Shown: positions 22,071 through 34,890 of the stretch, piece by piece
How the letters are laid out: each line of letters opens with the position of its first letter
Numbering within the stretch: the first letter of the stretch is position 1
Assembly (NCBI GenBank): GCA_035578905.1
Contig: JAQJVL010002599.1
Location: 26,284-90,283 of the forward strand
DNA length: 64,000 nt
Direction: 5' to 3'
Origin: Stictocephala bisonia
Lineage: Eukaryota > Arthropoda > Insecta > Hemiptera > Membracidae
Position numbers and translations under genes: made by a program
Notes under the pieces: generated by a model
Told to the model about the DNA's origin: nothing
What the model saw: only the letters and a program-made list of their open reading frames with translations
The model's database searches: none

Positions 22071-25000
22071 GTTTTATTAGAAAATAATATACATTTTGTA
22101 TAAAGAAATGAGTGAGTACATTAAAAGTTATCTTAAAACTTTTATCAATAGAATGACATTAAAAAACAGTATTTAAAAATATTAGTGTTAATATTAGTGT
22201 TAAGGAATGTAAATTGAGAAAAAAATCCATGACTACGTAGGAAAACCGATCAAGATTTTTCTTCAGTATTTAGAATTAATTCAGATTACTTTAGTTTTTT
22301 TTCATTATTATTATTTAAATATATCTTGTCCCAGTTGACCCATTTCCATTGACAGACAATAATGTATGCTGACCTTATCTTTACTTTTTCTAAATGTCAT
22401 AATTACTACATATTACTACTAAATGCACCCCTAATTGAAAAGTAAGTATCCTATAAAGCACTTATATAGGTAATACCTGGTTAGCTATAGTATAACACGC
22501 ATAACGACAACATACTTGCTAATAATAAATAAATAAAAAAAACTTAAATTTATCAAACCACTTTGTTTTATACAATAAATTTGTATATGTATGACAAGAT
22601 AAATTATTTAAGCAATTATAATATGCTTAGAATCACCTATATCTGCATTCTAAGCATTCTCTTCAAACAGTACTAAGATATTTCCGAATCTCAACTTGTA
22701 ATGAGTACGTCGTAGGAGAAAGTTTAACACGCTTTGTTAGTTAATGAGCTGAGTTTGTGTTAACAATAGATATATCACTTCCACTTCCTCAATAGGAAGA
22801 GCTGGAGGTTTCAATAAATTAAATGTCTGTAATGTGTTTGTTTTATGGTGTTTTCGTTAATATGTAAGTTTGTTTAACTATTTCTGTAAAAGAAAGTTAG
22901 CTATGGATGTGATATTTTAAAACATTGCTTATGGTTAAAATTATAATAATAAATTTGTACTATATCTTAAACCAAATATTAAAAAATATACTAAAAAGTA
23001 CTACTAATTTGATAGCTGGAGTTGATCAAACATGTTTTGACTCACTATCCACACATAATTATAGGTTTCGATGCATTTATTGTACATTCCCCCCCCCCCC
23101 CCAATAATATACAGTATAAGTTATATAAAAGAAAAACAAAGACATTGTGTAAGCGGTATAATAAGAAAAATTATCAAATCAATAATAACAGTAAAGAATC
23201 TTGCTTGTGTTCTGTTAATTTTTATCTTAAATTCTTTTTACAAAACAATGGATTCATTTAGGCCTCTCTGTTGTCTTAAAATTTCAATTCCTTAAGATAA
23301 CATTCCTGTGTTTAATAAAGGTATGAACTCAACTTTGCCTTTTTTTTAAATGACATTAACAGAAATGTTAAAGGTTTCAGATACGATTTAAAAATAAAAA
23401 GTACAATATATAAGAGTAAAGGTAAAATAAAGAAAATTATAAAAACATTATTTTAATAAACTATTTAATAATTATATCACCATAAATTTTGCTCTAGCTA
23501 CGTTATATAAATTAGCATAAACATTATTTAAATATAAGAATGAATAAGTAAATACTGTAACTCAAACTAATTGAGACTAAACAGGTCACACAAACTGTAT
23601 CAAGATGATATTAATAGCACGAAAGTATCTTCCTTTTAGTAAACGTATATTTTATAAGTTCTTGTCCTGACTGTAAGGAAATTTAAATAGCCTAGAAATT
23701 AAACTACTTTGTAATGTTTATTCGTTTTATACGTAATTCATTAATTTTACTACACAGATTAAAACATATCTTCCAAGTAAACAAAGTAAGACAATAATTA
23801 TGGGACAGTGTAATGTGAATGGTAAAAGAAATATATTGTATGAAAATGTATGTGAAATACATTTTTATTCGTGTCCCACGTCCTTGCTTCTGAAAATGAA
23901 GCGACCTGCCTACCCAAACTCTACTCAAGAGACTTGGTAAATAAATTTCATAATCCCTCTTTTCTGGAACTAGTTGAATGGTGTTTTCTTAAGAATCATA
24001 TTTGTTTTACAATAGATCAAGTTTTTTTTTAAACTGCCCTGTCCATTACCGTTCTAACCAGAATTAGAACACCTATATAACAATTACTATATGTACATGA
24101 AAACAGAGTAACTATTCTGAACTGTTTGTTGTTGGATTTTGAAATACATTTTTGGAGTATATGTACATATTTCACATTTGATGCTAGAGGTTCAAACAGT
24201 TACAACACATTTTCAATATTTATCACGTATAATAAAAATGTATTTACGAAGTTGATTTGTGTTTAAAATGGTTACAATTATTTATCCTGGACTTATTTTT
24301 TTTAATTTATTTTTATTATTATTATTTATTTTCTTAAATGTTTATTGCTGCCCACGATATCCTTGATATGGCCATAATTCAAAGACCATAATTCAATAGT
24401 TACAAATAAGATATTTTCATAAACCAATAACAGGACTTACGTCAAATATATTTAAAATATTTAGAGAAATATCGTTTTACTACTATTTAATCAAATTTAT
24501 TAAAGTAGCAGAGATAGGATTTTGATAAGAAATTTTACCTAAATTAGCGTATATTGTAAGATTGTAAAGTAAACTTTATTTTTCGTAGATTCTTTTTAAA
24601 TTTCTTAGAAAATACGATAAGTTTGAAAATAAATGTTGAGTGCTTTAAAATACACATTACTGATAGGAAATTACATATGATGAAATACTAGCAAGGTCGA
24701 GTAATAATTAAAGATTTTTTTAGGTAGTCTTCTCACTGTTGAACTGAACTGCCTGATGACAAAGTATGCCACTTAATAGTATGTCTTTGATGACGATATG
24801 ATATAAAAGATGTGGGTGGAGAAATGATAGACAAGATACATGCAGGTGGATAAAGGTACGTTTCTCGAAATAAGAATACTCGGTGATGGTAAAACAGATA
24901 AATGATAAGAATGAGATAAAGGAGCGTAAATGTGTGATTCGACAACTCAAAATGACATTCGAAATGTGCTGAAGGATATGAGTCTGCGTTTTTATGAATA

Positions 25001-26264
25001 AGCTTATTTATAATAACATTCTACAGTTATGATATGTAATAGAATATAAGCTTTAACATTAAAGTAATTTTGAAGTATAATAAAATCAAAATGTGTTAAA
25101 GGTGTTTATATTACTCTAACAGATTTCATTCATGAAGAACTACACTGCAATGTCAAGGCCAACGTCACTTTTTCGCATACTTAAAAAAAAAGTGTATTGT
25201 TTACGTTACAAACAAATAAAACCACAAAGACTTCAGTTCAGTGAACATATTTGACGCAGATTTATTCGCCAGTAAACATTTCACTCAGTGCCTTTTTAAC
25301 CAATCACAAAGTAGCCAAAAGAGGAGAGTCATGATTGAAAACACCAACCGCATTTTGTGCTAAAGGGAAAACTAATTTGTTGTATTAAAAATGTATACAT
25401 TAAAAACAACTGGATGTCTCTTTTTTATGTAATTATTTCTTTATATAGCATAAATATTATATTCATCTAACAGTTATATATTATTATTTTGTATGGATAT
25501 TGTTAAGACACTTACAGTTAAAATGCCTAATTTATTTTAACTACGTATTTCTCTTCTAAATATCTATATATATATACAGGGTGTCCTGCTTTGACTGTTA
25601 CATACTGAAAGGTTTGTTTGTCACGAAAAAGTATCCTGATTATATAAATGTTCTGATCATGTGTCTCTATATAAGATATTTAAAAATATTTTAATGGCCC
25701 AGAGTGGTTAAAAATACAAAATTTAACCACTTTGTTTAACTAACTCAAGTAAGTAATGTATTCAGCTAGACATTAAGAATAAGCAGAATTTATACATTAC
25801 AAACAATGAATTTAACTTGTATTATTTAATTAAAGATATTACTAAAACGTGTTTTTTTGGAAAAAAATTATGGAGGTATTAAATATTTTTAACATTAATC
25901 TCTTTTGATATTGCTGGCTATTAATAAGCGTATAATACTATATTTTAAATGGTCCTGTTTTAAAGAAACTAGATTTTGTTTAAAATGAGAAGTAAATTAT
26001 TTGTTTCAAAATACAAATACAATCGAAGTAATACTAAATGATTTATTCTTCATATCAAATGCTTTTGTGTTCTGAAACCTGCCGATTTGAATATTGCTTC
26101 AAACAAAGTTTCAACTTGTCATACATGCAAATATATACCTAAAATTACATTATCCCATATCTGTGTTACCAGCCTGTCTGAATTACATGCTATTCATACT
26201 AATGCTCCAAGATGTTTACAACTTAACTACTTATTCACCTAGATATTAGTGTCATTACTATCCT
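22071..26264. other. AT-rich stretch with a poly-C tract
   Basis: No gene recognised. Contains a 14-bp poly-C run at 23089-23102 and, at about 25577, ACAGGGTGTCC preceded by a TA run, which resembles a DNA-transposon terminal sequence but has no visible partner. Short frames near 23022-23295 and 24720-24950 show no domain motif. Confidence 0.5.
23089..23102. repeat. Poly-C tract of 14
   Basis: Uninterrupted C run in a region otherwise very poor in G and C. Confidence 0.95.
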
Positions 26265-26284
26265 TCCACACATTTACTTATATG

Positions 26285-26830
26285 GTCATAGCCCACCCTC
26301 CGTGATTAGTGGTGATGACTCACTCAACTTCCCAATTATACACATAATTTATGTACGTGACCTAACTTCTCTTACATTCAAGTATGATGGTGCTGACTCA
26401 CCTTCCCACTATACACGTACATTGGTGATGACCCACTCTTCCTCTCATACATGTCCTGTGGTGATAACCCACCCTCCCACCCTTGCATGTTCTGTAGTCA
26501 TAACCTATCCTCACACATATATACGAACAGTGGTAATGACCACCCTTTCCTACATACACGTAATGAGGTGATGACCCACCCTCACACCACTACCCATACA
26601 ATGGTTAAGACTTACATTCCCTTTATTCAGGCTTAGTGGTGATGATCCATAAATTATTCCACCCGCACATGTGGTAATAACACACCCTCCCACCTATACA
26701 CGTACGGTGGTGATATCCTACTATTCCACCACAATATAACCGGTCATTGCGACCCACTACCCTACATATATGTATTGTGATACTGGTTGTTTAATCCACC
26801 CAAACATGTACGGTGATTACACGCATGTTC
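26285..26830 (+). repeat. CCACCC/ACGTAC minisatellite, ~36-38 bp units
   Basis: Degenerate units of the form GTGGTGATGACCCACCC-TCCCAC-ATACACGTAC recur roughly every 36-38 bp. Examples of the GGTGATGAC-like word lie at about 26302, 26424, 26460, 26534, 26568 and 26638. The same unit appears in the tail of the SINE-like copy at 7131 and, reversed, as single or few units at 48688 and 52676. Unit divergence is high, so the array is old. A minus-strand SINE B follows at 26890. Confidence 0.82.
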
Positions 26831-26889
26831 AATAACTATTTGGTATACAACAGACTACAAATTGATAAGCATTACAATAATTTTGAAAA

Positions 26890-27360
26890 TATATCTATTT
26901 ATTATTCATTTCTAAGACGCCGATCATAGATATATGGGTGAATATGAGGGGTGAATGAGTGTGGTGAGTGTAGATGAACGAGTGTAGTCATTGTTACTAT
27001 CTGATTTCGATTTAGCTCAGAAAGGACTATTTATTAATATCCATTGGCTTATTAATAAATAGCCAGGACAACTATTAAACCTACATCATTTACGTGGAAT
27101 ACGAACCACATAGTGATGTTCTGATTTTCAGCAAAATGACAAGTCTGACAATGATTAATCTTCCCTACATAACATCTGAACCTTGACTACCATCCAACAT
27201 GAATACCTCAGACTTCTCTAGTAGTGTCCACATCGATGGAAGCCATTGAGCGGAGGCTGTGTTGGTGTTAAGAGCACCGAGAATGAACCTACCACCTACA
27301 ATCTCCTAAACACTTCGTCCCAAGTAGCTGAATTACAGCACTGCGCCACCAGTGCCGACT
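26890..27360 (-). mobile_element. tRNA-derived SINE, head type B, near full-length
   Basis: Minus-strand copy. The head is at the high-coordinate end (reverse complement reads TGGTGGCGCAGTGCTGTAAT), followed by a body with ATTGTAGGTGGTAGGTTCAT. The tail ends at the low-coordinate end with CGATCGGCGTCTTA-like sequence and AATAAT repeats. It carries the common tail shared with head A SINEs. It is the longest and best-preserved B copy in the window and a good reference for the others. Confidence 0.8.
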
Positions 27361-29060
27361 ATGTTTGGTTATGTACTCAAGAATTCTGGTGAGGTCGCTC
27401 AGTTATGTATGAGTACCTAACTGAAATTAACGGTCGGTACGCCACTTGTTGAATAAAGGTCCGAATGATCTAGTAAGAGGAGTTGTTATTGTATAAAAAA
27501 TTAAATACTGGTATATTAAAAATAACAGTTTCATCAGGAAACACTTCAACAATTTATGAATATTTATAAAATAGCCACTACATTATATAAAACTATATAT
27601 GGCCTTATTAACCTACATTTACTATGGATTCATTATGATACTATAAATTTATGAAAGAAATTAATCTTAGAGAAATGAAAAGCAAGGAAACTTTACCCGC
27701 AAGTGGAACTTTACCCCAAGGAAACTAGTCCCTCTTGAGTAATTCAAACACAATGAAAATACTTTTCTAAGCATTTACATATTTTCTGAAATAAAACTGG
27801 TATTTGATAGGCTGCCATACAAGGTGAATTTTTTTGTTTGAAACAGCTCAGTAAAATGTTGTTTACCTAAATTATTTTAAAAAGAATATATATTTGTTGT
27901 TTGTTAAATTATTTAAGAAAAAATATATTTGTTCTTAGAAAAGAGGCCTTTCATATACTACTGTGTGCGTAAACATTTATCAAAGTGTGTTAGCTGGGAA
28001 ATAAGGGATGTTTGTTTAGGGTTGCTTAAACTTCCCTCAGTGTTTGTGTTTCCTTGTATATTAATGACATTTAAGGAATAACTAACGGGGGATGGGCTGA
28101 ACATTTCCGAGTAATATTTTAGTCAGGTAATTTTCTTTAGATAAAAACGTATCAAACATTTTCCATGAAGTAAAGTGTTTACTGTTGTCTACAAGGTTTG
28201 TTTACAATATTGTCACTGTATACTACAATTTTCCTTGTCATAGTCCTAAATTTTAGTCTTCATTTGAACAGATGTAATTTGAATTTTATATGATTTGAAT
28301 TACCTATTTGTAATAGTTATATTATTTCTTTTTAAAGGTCAAAAAATGTAATGTTCAGTTTTGAAAAAATGCATTGTCGATAATCGCTAAGGCTACTGTT
28401 TGTTTATCTTATTTCGTAAGCTTAAGTGGACGGTGTTATTACCAAAAACCTAAACTTCCGTTGACGACCACGTCAATGTTTTACTTACAATATATACATC
28501 ACCAAACCTTTCACACATTCTGTGAGGTGGTATCTCTGAGAGTGTGGTGAAGTAAATATAATAAATAACACCTAGCCGTGGTCGGTGCAGGAAGCTTTAA
28601 TTTTCAATAATACCAGTGTTTGTTTATTACGTTTAAAACACAGTACCGGTACCCTAATATAGTTGGCTTATTCACTGTTTACACCCTTATAATTATCTAT
28701 CTTAAACGCAAAAAATCGTTAATCTCTCTATCTTATGAAAGTTTTATCATATTTTGGATTATATTCATGTAGTTATATAATTGTGTTAAACTATCAGAAT
28801 CTTAATCCATTCCAATTATTTTAAACAAAATATACTTTTTATCCACCTTCATCTGTGAAGTATAATGTTTTCCGAACCATTACCTTGTGACAGAACCTAT
28901 TTAAATGGTTCCTATCATTTTTGTTCCTAAGATAATATTTTGTGACGTTCAAGTCCAGTTAAGAGTGATAAAATAGCTGGCTCAATACAAATACTGGACG
29001 ACTATGTTTTGTATGAAGAATATAAAATAAATATTTACTCAACCCCAGCTTCCCTTTCTG
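27361..29060. other. Intergenic stretch, moderately AT-rich
   Basis: Nothing assigned. The part from about 28420 to 28660 is less AT-rich, with words such as GTTGACGACCACGTCAATG and CCTAGCCGTGGTCGGTGC, but it has stops in all frames and no recognised product. Confidence 0.45.
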
Positions 29061-29065
29061 GAAAA

Positions 29066-29275
29066 GCCAGTAGCTGAGTGGTGTGAGGCTTTAAGACTTT
29101 GAAACTGGTTTAGAGATAGTGGAAATTTAATTTATACATTAATTTTTCATCAGAAATATTCAACTCGTACTGTACTGGTTGTCCTCCCTACTCGCCTGAA
29201 ATGTTCCAACCATTCTATATTCAATGGGTAAAAGTAAGGTTAAAATGAAAATCACCCTTTCCTTAAAGAAAAAAA
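29066..29275 (+). mobile_element. tRNA-derived SINE, head type C
   Basis: The head has GCCAGTAGCTGAGTGGTGTG, a box A-like sequence. The body contains CTCCCTACTCGCCTGAAATG, and the end has AAAGTAAGGTTAAAATGAAAATCA. The end resembles that of the copy at 39444, and the CTACTCGTAT word in the copy at 34687 corresponds to its middle. Box B is not clear. Confidence 0.55.
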
Positions 29276-31635
29276 TTCAAATGAAAATTTCCAAATATAT
29301 ATAATGTATATATATAAAAAATCATCCATCACTCATAGATACGTAACGAACACAAAATAAGTCATGTATTATTTGAAACTAAAATTGAGCAATTTAGTAA
29401 CGTAAAACAAACAAAAAAGCCAAGTTGTTAGGTTCAAAAAATATTTTTCCCTGTATAAATATTTGTATGGGTTATATATTTATAATACTTACTCATTATA
29501 TTTTTTAATCTATATTATATACATTTTAGGATATTTTGTAGAATTTATGTAAAAGAACTTATATCAAATAATCCTTAGTGTAAAATGTAATCAGAACTTT
29601 ACACTTTTATGAAATGTCATCTGCCTTACAGTTGAATTTGAAAAAATTGTATTAAAAATGTCTGTAGGTCTTCCATTTATCAAGTATTTTCAGAGGATAA
29701 AATCTAAAAGCAACAGAACTTAAAACCGTTGAAATCTTGTATTATTTTCATGAAATATTTTATGTAATATTTATTGTGAAATTGACGCCGTAACAAAAAT
29801 GAAATTGTAGAAGTGTGAAATCATAATATTTTTTCAATTGTACATTTGTGTGTTTATTGTTAGAGCCTTAAATACCAGTTTATTAAATCAACTTCTTTTC
29901 TTCTGAAACTTTTATCCATATATCTTTCTAAATGGCCGCCAAACTATTTTAAAAACTACGTGACAATTATATAATGTTGAGTAGATTTCTCTAATCACCC
30001 TTAAAACATATTTTATTATAACTGTTATGTTAAAATTATATCAAAATTGGATGTTACATTAATGTATTTCATTAAAAACTTTATTTTGAAAACAATTGGA
30101 AATGCCAGTAAAATATATTTTTTGCTTAAAAGGTGTCATCCCCTTTTTAAGTACATAGACAGTAAGGAGTTGTTTTTCATGGAATAGTGAATCGATAAAA
30201 ACCTACCCTACTATAGATTTTTCATGAGACAAATTTAACCTCACTATCATAGTCAAGATGTCTGACTGATATATGTCATGCATGTTACATTGCCAAAAAT
30301 TACGCCATTAAATATGGAGATTGAAATATAATTGGAAAACATGACATAGCTTAGTACTGTTAGGACTCCTTAATTATATGGAATTTTAAAACTTATTTCG
30401 ACAATTTTTTGATACAACTCTCTTAAGGTCTATGAAATTAGACTAATAGATATATTATAGTGATAAATAATGTTTTCCCTCCTATATTTACAACTACATT
30501 TAATCACACATTTGGGTGAGTTATTTTGTTGTAATGAGTCGTTACATGTGCGATACATCAAATTTTTATTAATTAAATGCTTGGTAGTAAAGCCACACTA
30601 TGTTAAATAACTAAACAGGATGCATAGTTAGGTAATGATCCCACATTTATAAGCAACTCTGTCACCCATTCATCCAATCCAATCCATCTCTCCAATCATC
30701 GTACATATAACGGTTGAAAATTACGTTTTCTTAGATTAAGTGACCCGAATTTTAGTCTGGATTCTTAAGCAGCTGTAACTACTTGACTATATAAAAAAAA
30801 GCATCAGCAATTAATTATTTTATATCACAGATCAATATTGTATTGTTTGCTATTGAACAATACTTACAGGTATTGTCAATAACAATCAATGTCAATATTT
30901 TCGATATTGAAATGGTACTATTCAGTGTTAAATATGAATAAAAAATTTTTATATTTTTACATGTTATCTAGTTAAGTGTATGAGAGTCCTAACTTCGCCA
31001 CTTAAATAAAGGCTTTTTTTATTCAAGATGTTAAAAAATGCCCCTATTACACTGAATGTAAAATACAAATATATAAACTTATTAAATTGTAATTAGCTGT
31101 ACTTATGTAAAATATATAAAAAATTATTTTTAAAGATTAAAAATTATGAAAAAATTGTTATAAAAACAATATTACAAAACGAATTGTTACATTTATTATT
31201 ATTAATAAGTAGCACGTAAAAAATATACGTAGGCTAGTAGCTTGGGCACTATGGAGGGATGATTGTTGCGTACCAGAAACTTAAACATGTGTTATAAAAT
31301 GTGTATTATACATGTTATAAAATACGCAGCTTTATTTGCAGCTTTTTTCCTCCTATAGTGTACAGCAGATAGACACTTTAGGCCTTTATTTCCAAATTAT
31401 TTCATTAGTTATTACTTATTGTTTTAATTAATTTAATCTCTGAAGGTGTACATTGAATATTAAATCCATATATCATATGATGAAATACTTTAAATTGGCT
31501 AATCATCTCCATTAAAAGATAAACACTTCAGTTACCCTCTTTTAAAAGTTCTCACATATTTTTATACGAAAGGAGATTAAAAAAATGTAATTTAGACATA
31601 ATAATTTTAAATACAGAAATAATTTTTATAGATGA
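29276..31635. other. AT-rich stretch, nothing recognised
   Basis: Stops in all frames. A pyrimidine-rich patch near 30655-30710 (CACCCATTCATCCAATCC then ATCGTACATATAACGGTTG) may be a very decayed CCACCC/ACGTAC unit. Confidence 0.45.
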
Positions 31636-31902
31636 CAAATATTTATTTTTAAGCTTGATAACTGGACTTTTGTGAAATGGCGTAAATTGATAGAATACTT
31701 CACTAATAAAACATTATTTAGTTCTGAAACAACTTTGGCTCAATCATGGAGATTGTTGTGGCTGATAAAGAGAGCTTACTCACAGTTTATGCAAGATGCA
31801 GCTGACCACAATTTTACCGCACAGTTATTAAGTTGTGTTCAGTTTAGGGAAGAGCAGAACTATCATAAAACGCTTAAAACTATTAAATTCATTTCTTTTT
31901 AA
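31636..31902 (+). CDS. Candidate terminal exon, function unknown
   Basis: Open from 31636 to the stop at 31902. An acceptor-like TTTATTTTTAAG ends at 31653, which would start the exon at 31654 with LDNWTFVKWRKLIEYF. The peptide has balanced composition (W, K, R, E, Q, D and H as well as hydrophobics), including SWRLLWLIKRAYSQF and LLSCVQFREEQ. This is unlike the F/I/Y/N-rich noise of other frames here. No strong donor follows, so if real it is a last coding exon. No family was recognised, and it could be chance or a decayed element. Confidence 0.22.
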   Translation, partial: QIFIFKLDNWTFVKWRKLIEYFTNKTLFSSETTLAQSWRLLWLIKRAYSQFMQDAADHNFTAQLLSCVQFREEQNYHKTLKTIKFISF

Positions 31903-33470
31903 TGAATGAATTTCTTTAGAATCTTAACTTTTGTATTTTTAAACAAAATGTTTAGCTTTCATTTGATTATTAATCCACAAAATGGTTTTCATATTCATCC
32001 ACATATATTAAAACTCTGCGTATATTTATTTACAGTAAAGTATTTATTTTTTTATTTTATTCAATACTTTATTATAACCTATTTATAATTTTTTTTCATA
32101 TGAGAACTTCGTACGTTTGAGAAGTCATATTTTTAAATTCTAGTTTCGATGTAATTTTTTTCTGAAGTAATATGTATTTCACCGTAGAATACGTATAAAA
32201 TATACCTTTGGGAAATAAAAAAAACATTATATAATTCAAATCAGTTAATTTAAGAATATAAATAGATTTACACAAAATTAAAAAGAAAGTATAACAACAA
32301 TAATTTTTAATAATTAATTTTGGTCACTTACTCTCTGTAATATTTGCAATACTTAACACTGTTCATCTAAAATATCCATTAGTTATTTATATTAAAATCA
32401 AGCCTCTAATGAGGCCTACTCTTATTAGCCGATGATGAATTGGATTGTAATTCTGTCTAGGTTCTCTAATTTTTAATAATAAATTGTTGCCATTCCATAG
32501 GCAAGGGTCGAAAATTAAAACAATTCAGACGGCAAACAATAGTTTTGCTCTCCTTGTTATCTTAAGTAAATGAGTATTTGGGGGGTAGGTCAAATATATG
32601 ACACTTTGTAACAATCTATAATGTTTCTGTTAAGTAGTAAAAGTTTATATAAATACAAGTACTAACTAATAAACAGATTTAAGCATTTATCAAGTCGTGT
32701 GTTACGTTTTAATACTCCTAAGAATACATGGTATATTTTAGTTTATATTCATTTGTGTTGTGGGTTGGTGAGAAAGTTTGTTGATATCGTAGCTTTATTT
32801 TTTTAATTTCTGTTTGCGTTCTGTTAGAACTAGAATAACATAGATATATTGTGTAAATGAGAACCTATATAAGATTTAATATTTGAGTCTGAAATGTTGT
32901 CGTATAAATAATTCTTGTACGCACAAAAACTAAATGATTTTGTCTTAAGAGCTACAGGATTTACTTTCTGCCTTGATACCAACTTATTTTAATCTTATAA
33001 CATATAAATATATTTTATATAAGTATAGAAAAAAGTGGAAAACCTATAGGAAAACCATTTACATTTCTGTTTTATTAAAAATCCTTAGACAAAAATGTAT
33101 TTAGACGTGGTGATTTAAATACATAGTTTAAATGTAAATGGCCAAAAAATTTATAAGATCATTAATTACTATTAGATTAAAAATATATATTATTCTAATC
33201 CATTACAATCATCAAGATATTTTCTTCTGCATATGAGAGCGTTGTTTAGGGAGATAATGCAATAAAAATACTTAAAATCAAACACTAATAAACCCTCATA
33301 CTTATATAGGACTCGCCTAATTTTCCCTGTATTTTCCCAATTCTTATGAGTGATGTTTGACGCTTAAGAATTTATACAAACAAAATAGCACAAAAGCCAT
33401 CGAAAGAGAACACAGTTTCAAACAAATATATCAATTAATATTTCGCCTTACTAAAATAAAATGTTGTCGT
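31903..33470. other. AT-rich stretch, nothing recognised
   Basis: Homopolymer-rich DNA with no frame, RNA gene or shared repeat that I can support. Confidence 0.5.
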
Positions 33471-33752
33471 TTATGTATTTTTAGTACTAAACGATGAGGG
33501 ATTATTTAAAGGATTTCGTGAATGCAGCCAGTAATTTTTATCAATTTTAGCCAAGTTAATAATTTTATCCGAGAAGGAAAGTAAGCGTCTTAGTTGGGAT
33601 TGGCCCTGCAATTTATTTTGGAAGACAGCTACTAATTCCTTAGATACGCCCTTAATCCCGACCGTATCAGGATAGTGAAACGTCTGGATTTCACAGGGGT
33701 TTAAAGTGGGAATAGAGAACTGGTTCACAACATGATTCCATTCATTTCTCAT
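33471..33752 (-). CDS. Unrecognised minus-strand ORF
   Basis: 93 codons starting at an ATG, with protein-like composition: MRNEWNHVVNQFSIPTLN at the start, then a central hydrophilic stretch around FQNKLQGQSQLRRLLSF, and KNYWLHSRNPLNN near the end. GC content is higher than the flanks. No known motif, signal peptide or membrane segment is evident. There is no good splice acceptor immediately upstream, and the ATG follows an A-rich run. The neighbouring LINE relic (33965 onward) is on the opposite strand. It could be an exon, a fragment of another mobile element or chance. Confidence 0.22.
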   Translation of the reverse strand: MRNEWNHVVNQFSIPTLNPCEIQTFHYPDTVGIKGVSKELVAVFQNKLQGQSQLRRLLSFSDKIINLAKIDKNYWLHSRNPLNNPSSFSTKNT

Positions 33753-33964
33753 TTAATATTTTTTTTTATGAAGAAATGAAAGTCTAGAGTATGTTATGGA
33801 AGCAATGTTGATTGTGTTTGTCTACAGCTTATTGTTTTCCATTCCATTACTTTATCTTGTTAAACAGTCAATGTCCAACTTAATAGGATCATGAGATCTA
33901 TTAGTGGCACTCTAATGTAAACTCCACTTCCTTGGCTCCCAGTTCTGTGAAATATAGCCCATCT

Positions 33965-34435
33965 AGAGATAAGATGTCAGGAGGCACTACTCAAAGAAAT
34001 TAATAAGATCTGGAATGCCCCGCACCTACCCATTATACAGGATCTCCAACGTCAGAACGCTCGCTTAAAATGTCGAAACCAACCTCTACGTACTGCTTTC
34101 TATTTGAGCAAATCAATACCAGTTGGGCCGTAGCGTGGAACAGTTTTCATGGACGTAATAAGTTCGTTATTAATACCTGTAGGTGGGATGAACCTGGCTC
34201 GTAGGGAGTGGACACTGTTAAATCGGTTCCGAACTGGTGTTAGCAGATGCAATCACTGGAAGTATAAATGAGGATTGACAGTAGATCATTCATGTGATTG
34301 CGGGGGTCTATCCAAACAATGGATCACATAGTTACTGAGTATCCTTTGCGCTCTTTTACGAAGGGATTGATTAGCATACACAGAATCAGTGAAGCAGGTG
34401 TTAGATGTCTCGATGGATTTGACTTAGCTTTGTGA
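33965..34435 (+). pseudogene. C-terminal relic of a non-LTR retrotransposon ORF2
   Basis: Reading across frames gives a typical LINE tail. It runs WNAPHLPIIQDLQRQNARLK, then RREWTLLNRFRTGVSRC-HWKYK, then CDCG, and after a frameshift MDHIVTEYPLRSF and GVRCLDGFDLAL with a stop ending at 34435. LNRFRTG followed by a Cys-rich CDCG and then a H-IV-E-PLR word is the zinc-knuckle-like C-terminus common in animal non-LTR elements. Frameshifts and stops (for example between WKYK and GLTVDHS) show it is dead. The reverse-transcriptase core is missing, so the clade is not assigned. Confidence 0.75.
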
Positions 34436-34686
34436 CAGGAGATCACTTTACATCTTATAATCATGACTTTTGGATATTTATCCAAATATACATCACAGCT
34501 ATATACATACTTTGTTTTTAAATGTATTTTCTTATGTAGAAATGGTAAAAGAATAAACACTAATATTTTTATCAACGAAATTAGGACTAAATAGTTTATC
34601 CCATAAATTAAAACTAGACTAACGACTTATCGTAGTTTCTCTTCCTTGGACGAGAGACAAAAGGGGGAAACGGTCAAATCACTGGT

Positions 34687-34890
34687 TGGCGTGGTGGCTC
34701 ATTGGCTAATGACCCTGACTAACAAGTGCAGGGTTTAATGTTAGAATTTAATGTTTACGTTGCTACTTCACTCATTGAATAAAAATCATGCACAGGCCTT
34801 CAGGCTCATTTAAACTGGCGAGGGAAGTAAAATCAATTTACTTTGATCTTCTAAACGGTTGTACCTACTCGTATACTACACCAAAATATG
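34687..34890 (+). mobile_element. tRNA-derived SINE, head type C-like
   Basis: The head GGCGTGGTGGCTCATTGGCT is a good box A match. The body has CTCATTTAAACTGGCGAGGG, and toward the end it has GTACCTACTCGTATACTAC. Box B is poorly preserved (CAGGGTTTAATGTTAGAA). It lies about 250 bp downstream of the LINE relic. Confidence 0.55.

Noticed and set aside
24720..24950. Overlapping minus-strand ORFs of 70 and 76 codons
   Set aside because: Two different frames of the same segment are open by chance. Both are rich in S, F, I, H and Y, with no recognisable domain.
26302..26636. Plus-strand ORFs rich in T, H, S and V in the CCACCC array
   Set aside because: They arise from the tandem units, with low-complexity composition and no conserved start.
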